DNA of 26,992 nt from Bacteroidetes bacterium UBA1947 (lineage in GTDB: Bacteria; Bacteroidota; Bacteroidia; Chitinophagales; Chitinophagaceae). The notes beneath the pieces were generated by a model that made no database searches, was not told the origin of the DNA, and worked only from the letters and a program-made list of their open reading frames with translations. Both the position numbers and the translations under genes were made by a program. Of the stretch, positions 22,908-26,992 are shown piece by piece. How positions within the stretch are numbered: the stretch's first letter is position 1; each line of letters begins with the position of its first letter. The stretch covers positions 1 through 26,992 of the forward strand of contig DDET01000006.1 of the NCBI GenBank assembly GCA_002336915.1, in the 5' to 3' direction.

Positions 22908-23189
22908 GTGAGTGTTGTAAATAATAAAAAACAGTTCCGGTATGAGATAGCACTGGAAAGCGGTGAGTATGCCTATGTGGAATATCGCTGGCTGAAGGGG
23001 AATATGGTGCTGATGCACACATTTGTTCCTAAAGAAGCGCGCGGAAAGGGATATGCAGCTACGCTGGTGAAAGCAATATTTGAAGACCTGCGCCAAAAAG
23101 GAATAAGGGCAGTGGTGTACTGCCCTTATGTAACAAAATATTTAGAAATACATAGGGGATATGATGATGTCATGTCTGAACACGATTAA
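22908..23189 (+). CDS. GNAT-like (COG2388-type) N-acetyltransferase
   Basis: 93 residues from the GTG at 22908. The compact acetyltransferase pattern is visible: FRYEIALESGEYAYVEYRW, then MVLMHTFVPKEARGKGYAATLVKAIFEDLRQKGIRAVVYCPYVTKYLEIH. ARGKGYAATLV is the acetyl-CoA pyrophosphate-binding loop and the PYVTKYLEIH end is typical of the YidJ/COG2388 group of small GNAT proteins. Substrate unknown, cytoplasmic. Its last codons (SEHD and the stop) lie within a 13-bp inverted repeat shared with the repressor gene on the other side of the GxxExxY gene, so its natural C-terminus may have been changed. Confidence 0.82.
   Translation: MSVVNNKKQFRYEIALESGEYAYVEYRWLKGNMVLMHTFVPKEARGKGYAATLVKAIFEDLRQKGIRAVVYCPYVTKYLEIHRGYDDVMSEHD
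23175..23187 (+). repeat. Left arm of 13-bp inverted repeat flanking the GxxExxY gene
   Basis: TCTGAACACGATT at 23175-23187, inverted copy at 23614-23626. It encodes the terminal SEHD of the acetyltransferase. A short way inside both arms AGGATT recurs in the same relative orientation. Confidence 0.8.
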
Positions 23190-23599
23190 TCGATTTTAGG
23201 ATTAACAGGATGCGCCGTTGGTTTTACAAGAGCTTTGTTATAAACCCGTTTAAATTCCAGGCTGGTACTTCCGAAGTTTATGAGCAAGCCGTCCGCCATT
23301 CCATAAGCTTCCAAGTAATTAATGGCTTGTGCCTTATGGACATCTTCGATTTTTTCAATGGCTTTTAATTCGACCATAATTACACCTTCAACAAAAAAAT
23401 CTGCTCGTCTTGTACCTATAGATTGCTCGCGATAAAATATTTCCATTTCTTTTTCACGATCGAAAGATAAACCTTGAAAAGTCATCTCAATCGCTAGTGC
23501 CCGCTGATATATCACTTCCTGAAAACCATTTCCTAAGCTTGAATGAACTTTCATAGCACAGCCTATTATCTTGTGTGTAAGCGAATTAATCTTGTCCAT
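23186..23599 (-). CDS. GxxExxY-family PD-(D/E)xK-like protein
   Basis: 137 residues. The defining motif GFQEVIY lies at 25-31 (G25, E28, Y31), preceded by INSLTHKIIGCAMKVHSSLGNG. A nuclease-like core follows: RADFFVEGVIMVELKA gives Asp67, then Glu77-x-Lys79. It ends with YLEAYGMADGLLINFG, as usual in the family. Biochemical function is unestablished; the fold suggests a nuclease or its remnant. It overlaps the acetyltransferase end by 4 bases and starts 9 bases after the repressor stop, and the whole gene is bracketed by an inverted repeat, so it looks like an inserted cassette now read with the repressor. Confidence 0.85.
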   Translation of the reverse strand: MDKINSLTHKIIGCAMKVHSSLGNGFQEVIYQRALAIEMTFQGLSFDREKEMEIFYREQSIGTRRADFFVEGVIMVELKAIEKIEDVHKAQAINYLEAYGMADGLLINFGSTSLEFKRVYNKALVKPTAHPVNPKID

Positions 23600-23608
23600 C
23601 CAAAAATC

Positions 23609-24424
23609 CTAAGAATCGTGTTCAGAAATTTGCTTTTTCATCTCCATTATATCCAGCTCCAGGTCGGCTATACGATGGTACACTTCAGCCGGCTCGCTAA
23701 AGTCGCTGCTCAAGCGCATACGGCCGTACCAAACCTCTATTACTTCTTCGGGACTTATTTCCAGTGTAGGGTAGTCGTGGCGGTGTACTACCGTATCTGA
23801 CTTTAAATATAGTTTACCGCGCTCTTTGATACGGTTCAGCACACGCTTTACAGTAATACCTCCCTTATGCACTACCACATGCACGCGGTTATCGCGGATA
23901 TCCTCAAGGCTTTCTATCCATTCGCCTATGATGCGGTCGCCCTGTAATATATTAGGTGCCATAGACACGCCTTCTACCTCGAACATGCGGAATGTGGCAT
24001 TGTTAAGGCCGGGCAGGCGGAAGGTAGGTAGTGTTTCCATATACTCAGGATCGCCATAGCCCAATAAATATCCGGCACGAGCCTTTACAGGAACATATAA
24101 TATATTGTCCTGTCCGCTACTATCTACGGTAATAACCTGTGGCACACCCAGGTTTGGACTGTGTAAGGCAACCACCTTCGCATCAAATCCCTGCCCTTTT
24201 AAGGGAGACACCCCATCTTTTTCCAGATTAGTTGACAAAATGTTGTCTACCGATATGTCAAAGTACTTGGCAAATGTTGACAAAGTTTCTAAATTAGGTT
24301 CACTTACTCCGGATTCATAATTGGCGATAGTGGTCCGTCCTATATTTACGTCAGAACTAAGTGCATCCTGCGTTTTGCCCATTCTCTTTCTCAGGTATTT
24401 TAGATTTCCGGCAAAGTAGATCAT
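23609..24424 (-). CDS. XRE/S24 phage-type repressor (CI/LexA-like)
   Basis: 271 residues. An XRE helix-turn-helix lies at about 6-62 (NLKYLRKRMGKTQDALSSDVNIGRTTIANYESG). A linker leads to VKARAGYLLGYGDPEY (114-128), with a probable Ala117-Gly118 self-cleavage site. The S24 peptidase fold follows: EVEGVSMAPNI with Ser154 and GITVKRVL with Lys193 as the catalytic dyad. A helical tail (EPAEVYHRIADLELDIMEMKKQ) could be a coiled-coil. Such repressors keep prophage early genes silent and are inactivated by RecA-stimulated autocleavage. It is divergent from the ATPase operon at 24604 and probably controls the intervening region. Its C-terminus SEHDS is repeat-encoded. Confidence 0.9.
   Translation of the reverse strand: MIYFAGNLKYLRKRMGKTQDALSSDVNIGRTTIANYESGVSEPNLETLSTFAKYFDISVDNILSTNLEKDGVSPLKGQGFDAKVVALHSPNLGVPQVITVDSSGQDNILYVPVKARAGYLLGYGDPEYMETLPTFRLPGLNNATFRMFEVEGVSMAPNILQGDRIIGEWIESLEDIRDNRVHVVVHKGGITVKRVLNRIKERGKLYLKSDTVVHRHDYPTLEISPEEVIEVWYGRMRLSSDFSEPAEVYHRIADLELDIMEMKKQISEHDS
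23614..23626 (-). repeat. Right arm of 13-bp inverted repeat flanking the GxxExxY gene
   Basis: TCTGAACACGATT on the minus strand, encoding SEHD at the end of the repressor. Partner arm at 23175-23187. Confidence 0.8.
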
Positions 24425-24440
24425 GATAGAATAAATTTAT

Positions 24441-24524
24441 TTTTCCACAAAATTTGTATTTGTCAAGAAAATTGGAGTATGTTTGTGATGAAAATAAGGG
24501 TATTGACATTTTAATTGACATCAA
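24441..24524. promoter_or_regulatory. Putative repressor operator region
   Basis: Between divergent genes. Two direct copies of ATTGACAT (24502-24509 and 24514-24521), 12 bases apart, and one inverted TGTCAA (24461-24466). These TTGACA half-sites are candidate repressor operators. TTTTCCACA (24441-24449) is one base from a DnaA box and could be a site for the DnaA-IV-like protein. Confidence 0.4.
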
Positions 24525-24603
24525 AGATAAGACGAAAAAATTAATAATGCCAAATAAATTGTCGAAGCACTATAAAAACTAAGTACGCAGAAATTTAAAA
24601 ACT

Positions 24604-25494
24604 ATGAAACAATATTTAAAAGAACAAGTGAGGGAAGCATTAATAAGATACATGTCCGGATTTGCGACACAGAGAGCAGCAGCAAGAAGCCTGCAGGGTG
24701 TAAGTGCAATAATGGTATCGCAGGTGAAAAACAAACACTGGAACCATATAAGCGATACGCAATGGCAAAATATTGCAAAGCAGGTAGGCTTCTATGCAGG
24801 TAATGAATGGCAACAAGCTGATACAAGTGCATACCTGCTACTGCGCATCATCTTCAACGATGCACAGTATAACGCAATGGCATATGGTGTGGCCATGGCA
24901 ACTGGTATTGGTAAAACATTTACTGCACAGCGCTATGCAAGAGAAAACGATTACACACATTACATAGCCTGTACAGTAGAGATGAACAGGAAAACATTTA
25001 TGGTGGCACTGGCAGAAAGCATGGGGCTGGAAAAAGGTAATAGCGTAGAGGAAACAATGGCGCTGATAATAGCGAAGCTGAAAGAAAACGATGATCTGCT
25101 GCTGGTGCTGGATGATGCACATAAACTAAAGGACAGGGTGCTACAGTTTGCTGCAACTCTGTACAGGCACCTGGCAGGCCGTTGCGGAATAGTGATGCTG
25201 GGTAATGATGAACTGAGAATGCGCATAGTAGAAGGAGTGCGCCTTAATAAAGAAGGGTATGAAGAGATATATAAGAATATAGGCCGCCGCTTTATAACCC
25301 TGGGCAGGCTGAGCGATAAAGATGTGGCCCTGGTATGCCGTGCAAACGGACTAAAGGATGAGGGGAGCATAAGCTGTATAACTGATGCCTGCGGCAGCAA
25401 CCTGCTTGCAGCTACGGAAATGATACAGGAACTATCAGGAAAAAAGAACAGCAATAAAATAATTAATGAACAATCAAAAACAGCATTATTATGA
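24604..25494 (+). CDS. MuB-like AAA+ ATPase
   Basis: 296 residues, no signal peptide. The N-terminal region (1-60) is helix-turn-helix-like (ALIRYMSGFATQRAAARSLQGVSAIMVSQVKNKHW), as in phage Mu B protein. The ATPase core has Walker A ATGIGKTF (99-106, Lys104) and Walker B LLLVLDDAH (165-173), then sensor-like VMLGND and the GRRFITL segment with a possible arginine finger. Mu B binds DNA in an ATP-dependent way and directs transposase to target sites; related ATPases also serve other phage functions. It overlaps the next gene by 4 bases (ATGA), so translation is coupled. No transposase A gene precedes it, which is unusual for a Mu-like order. Confidence 0.85.
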   Translation: MKQYLKEQVREALIRYMSGFATQRAAARSLQGVSAIMVSQVKNKHWNHISDTQWQNIAKQVGFYAGNEWQQADTSAYLLLRIIFNDAQYNAMAYGVAMATGIGKTFTAQRYARENDYTHYIACTVEMNRKTFMVALAESMGLEKGNSVEETMALIIAKLKENDDLLLVLDDAHKLKDRVLQFAATLYRHLAGRCGIVMLGNDELRMRIVEGVRLNKEGYEEIYKNIGRRFITLGRLSDKDVALVCRANGLKDEGSISCITDACGSNLLAATEMIQELSGKKNSNKIINEQSKTALL

Positions 25495-25916
25495 GTTTAG
25501 CTACACAGATAAGCACCGCACGCCACATAGCCCGCGTGGCCGAACAGAAGATCAGGACAAGCACAGGCCTGCGTATTACTTTATTATTATTCCCTGCGGA
25601 TACGGGCAGGAGAAAGCCGGAACATATGCTACGCCTGGTAGCTAGCTCATTGCATGTAGACTATGAGCAGTTCCAGGCAAAGACAAGGAAGCGTGAAATA
25701 GTGGAACTGCGCTTTATAGGGGCATTGCTGCTGCGCCGGTTCTACCCCCATGTGACTCTAAAACAAATAGGTTCCCTATTTGGCGGACAGGACCACACCT
25801 CTGTAATAAACGCCATAAGCCGTGCCTACAACCTGCTTGAAACCAATGATATAATTTTCTGTACCAAATACAATAACGCTATAAACACTGTGAACCTATG
25901 GCTAAAAGAGCAATAA
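25491..25916 (+). CDS. Free-standing DnaA domain IV-like DNA-binding protein
   Basis: 141 residues. Residues ~65-118 carry the DnaA C-terminal signature: TRKREIVELRFIGALLLRRF, then LKQIGSLFGGQDHTSVINAIS, close to the classical GGRDHTTV DnaA-box recognition helix-turn-helix. The first ~60 residues are not DnaA domain III; there is no Walker motif. Hence it is a DNA-binding domain alone. It starts inside the end of the ATPase gene, so the two proteins are made together. It may bring the ATPase to DnaA-box-like sites, act as a split initiator, or compete with host DnaA; these are inferences. Confidence 0.85.
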   Translation: MSLATQISTARHIARVAEQKIRTSTGLRITLLLFPADTGRRKPEHMLRLVASSLHVDYEQFQAKTRKREIVELRFIGALLLRRFYPHVTLKQIGSLFGGQDHTSVINAISRAYNLLETNDIIFCTKYNNAINTVNLWLKEQ

Positions 25917-26245
25917 GAGTGGGACTGCGCCTAAACTATGAACGACTGCAAGCAATGCACGATGTGTGTGGCAGCATGGCGGAAGATTTTACCCCAACTG
26001 AGGAGCATGAATATTTGCTGCTTACTCACCTGATGGAAATGAAGCGGAAAATGGAGAAAATGCTGGAAAAGAACCAGGCGATGTATACACTGAACTTAAC
26101 GGCCCCCGAAGCGCTTGCCTTTAAACAAGTGTGGGCAATATGCGGACGCTACCAGGACAGGTATACACAAGTGGTAGTGGGCAGCCTGGTGAAAAAGGTA
26201 AACGATATGAATGCCGATGGCATTGCGGCCCCGGTAAAAAAATAA
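25898..26245 (+). CDS. Small helical phage protein of unknown function
   Basis: 115 residues. It overlaps the DnaA-IV-like gene by 19 bases, so it belongs to the same operon. It is rich in charged and Met residues: LNYERLQAMHDVCGSMAEDF, then EEHEYLLLTHLMEMKRKMEKMLEKNQAMY, a likely coiled-coil, then APEALAFKQVWAICGRYQDRYTQVVVGSLVKKVNDM. No signal peptide, catalytic motif or known family recognised. Confidence 0.72.
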   Translation: MAKRAIRVGLRLNYERLQAMHDVCGSMAEDFTPTEEHEYLLLTHLMEMKRKMEKMLEKNQAMYTLNLTAPEALAFKQVWAICGRYQDRYTQVVVGSLVKKVNDMNADGIAAPVKK

Positions 26246-26341
26246 TAGGGCTATGTTATTTATACTATAGCTGGCATGCTTTTGTATATGCATGTATAAG
26301 AGAATACCCGGAAACATATTTATAAAGGCAAAAATTAAAGT

Positions 26342-26473
26342 ATGAATAAGAAACAGGAAAAACATGATATGCTCCTCACCTTTATGATGCATAGTAAAAA
26401 TGTGAAGAAGAAAAAGAGAAAGCCGGCCCTGATAGGCCTGCTGCAAAAGATGGTTGTAATGGTATTACCATAA
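26342..26473 (+). CDS. Small basic protein (43 residues), unknown
   Basis: Reads MNKKQEKHDMLLTFMMHSKN, then a KKKKRKPALIG segment and a hydrophobic end (QKMVVMVLP). It sits in the 311-base interval between two operon genes and is in the expected direction. No family recognised. Its Lys-rich centre could bind nucleic acid. Confidence is limited because of its size; the rest of the interval has palindrome-rich sequence (GCATGC, TATGCATGTATA) but no other gene. Confidence 0.4.
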   Translation: MNKKQEKHDMLLTFMMHSKNVKKKKRKPALIGLLQKMVVMVLP

Positions 26474-26556
26474 CATGTCCATGGAATGATTTTTATAGAA
26501 TTAAGCAGTAAAGTCCTGTATCGGCAGGATATTCCAAAACAAACAAAACAAGGTGT

Positions 26557-26844
26557 ATGAGCAAAACAATTTATATAGCCGGGAAAGTATCGGGCCTGAC
26601 AGAGGCACAAGTGCGCGAAAAATTTGCACGAGCAGCGTCCCAACTTTCAGAAGATGGTAATATAGTATTGAGCCCTGTAAATGATAAGGCTGAGAGCTGG
26701 AACAGTAAAACATTGCGCAACAGCATTAAAACAATGCTTGATTGTGACGAAGTGCATCTTTTGCCCTGCTGGCAGGAAAGCCGCGGAGCACAATTGGAAC
26801 GCGATATTGCTTTAAGGTTAGGAATGAATGTAGTGTATCACTAA
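26557..26844 (+). CDS. DUF4406-family protein (nucleoside 2-deoxyribosyltransferase-like)
   Basis: 95 residues. MSKTIYIAGKVSGL is the N-terminal beta-strand and glycine loop of the DUF4406/nucleoside 2-deoxyribosyltransferase-like fold. EKFARAASQLSEDGNIVLSPVN and TMLDCDEVHLLPCWQESRGAQLERDIALRLGMNVVY supply the remaining Rossmann-like elements, including the conserved D-x-V and W-x-x-S-x-G-A-x-x-E pattern. Common in Bacteroidota phages and mobile elements. Biological role unknown; a nucleotide-binding or modifying function is suggested by the fold. Confidence 0.85.
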   Translation: MSKTIYIAGKVSGLTEAQVREKFARAASQLSEDGNIVLSPVNDKAESWNSKTLRNSIKTMLDCDEVHLLPCWQESRGAQLERDIALRLGMNVVYH

Positions 26845-26889
26845 TACCCCCGGATAAACAAATTGCTCAATAGCAATATCTATATATAC

Positions 26890-26911
26890 AGCCCCGCTTG
26901 CGGGGCTTTTT
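26890..26911 (+). terminator. Rho-independent terminator of the phage-like operon
   Basis: AGCCCCGC-TT-GCGGGGCT stem followed by TTTTT and C, 46 bases after the DUF4406 stop. The final 81 bases of the window after it hold nothing I can support. Confidence 0.9.
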
Positions 26912-26992
26912 CGTGTTCTTAAACTATTAGCTATTTCCTAATCGCTTGTTAACCAGTTACAAACGGGGGGTTAAGCAGGCCCGAAAATTTCT

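Larger units (their letters stand above)
23609..26911. mobile_element. Phage or transposable-phage early region (partial element)
   Basis: Divergent S24 repressor and a tightly packed plus-strand operon with a MuB-like ATPase, a DnaA domain IV-like protein, small unknown proteins and a DUF4406 protein. The arrangement is that of a phage immunity/early region. No MuA-type transposase, integrase or structural gene is visible and no attachment sites were found, so the element's full extent lies beyond the window or it is degenerate. Confidence 0.55.

Noticed and set aside
24604..25494. IstB-type insertion-sequence helper ATPase as an alternative call
   Set aside because: No IstA-type transposase adjacent and the N-terminal helix-turn-helix layout and phage-type neighbours fit a MuB-like protein better.

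Overview
The window looks like chromosomal DNA of a Bacteroidota member, most probably a Chitinophagaceae-like soil or freshwater bacterium. Evidence: many short lipoproteins with Bacteroidota-style signal peptides, type IX secretion (T9SS) C-terminal sorting domains, SpvB/VCBS/RHS surface proteins, an MbnP/MauG-type metal locus, weak or absent Shine-Dalgarno sequences, and several matches to the Bacteroidota promoter (TTTG ... TAnnTTTG). No rRNA, tRNA or CRISPR array was seen.

Layout. 1-2786 (minus): three tandem paralogous lipoproteins built from Ig-like beta repeats plus a shared cysteine-containing C-terminal domain; a fourth copy lies at 19853-20551. 2837-4256 (plus): csaA and a threonine-aldolase-type PLP enzyme, followed by three tandem hairpin repeats. 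4512-4934: a small lipoprotein. 5106-14149 (plus): a small T9SS-sorted protein with one YD repeat; a 2104-residue SpvB-VCBS-RHS protein ending in a putative zinc-metallopeptidase toxin tip; an AT-rich signal-peptide protein that is a candidate immunity factor; and two paralogous secreted proteins, the second lacking its T9SS domain. 14507-14839: an MmcQ/YjbR-like protein.

14852-19734 (minus) is a seven-gene block, all exported or membrane-associated: a Cys-rich small membrane protein, an MbnP-like lipoprotein, a CDVCGC outer-membrane beta-barrel, an Ig-like lipoprotein, a YHS-domain lipoprotein, a second MbnP-like lipoprotein, and a di-haem MauG/MbnH-type cytochrome c peroxidase. It reads as a coherent cell-surface metal (probably copper) handling system in which the peroxidase may modify tryptophan in its MbnP partner(s).

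20993-23189 holds ordinary genes (YceI, a small helix-turn-helix-like protein, a DUF4919-like protein, a GNAT-like acetyltransferase). 23186-26844 is a phage or mobile-element early region: a GxxExxY nuclease-like gene bracketed by a 13-bp inverted repeat, a CI/LexA-type S24 repressor on the minus strand, and a divergent plus-strand operon with a MuB-like AAA+ ATPase, a free-standing DnaA domain IV-like DNA-binding protein, two small unknown proteins and a DUF4406 protein, ending at a strong terminator near 26900.

Most notable candidates for a second look: the MbnP/MbnH surface operon with two MbnP paralogues; the RHS metallopeptidase tip with its AT-rich partner; the split ATPase/DnaA-IV pair; and the inverted-repeat cassette in which two unrelated neighbouring proteins end in the same repeat-encoded residues. 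All functional calls are from reading the sequence alone; no database search or structure prediction was run.
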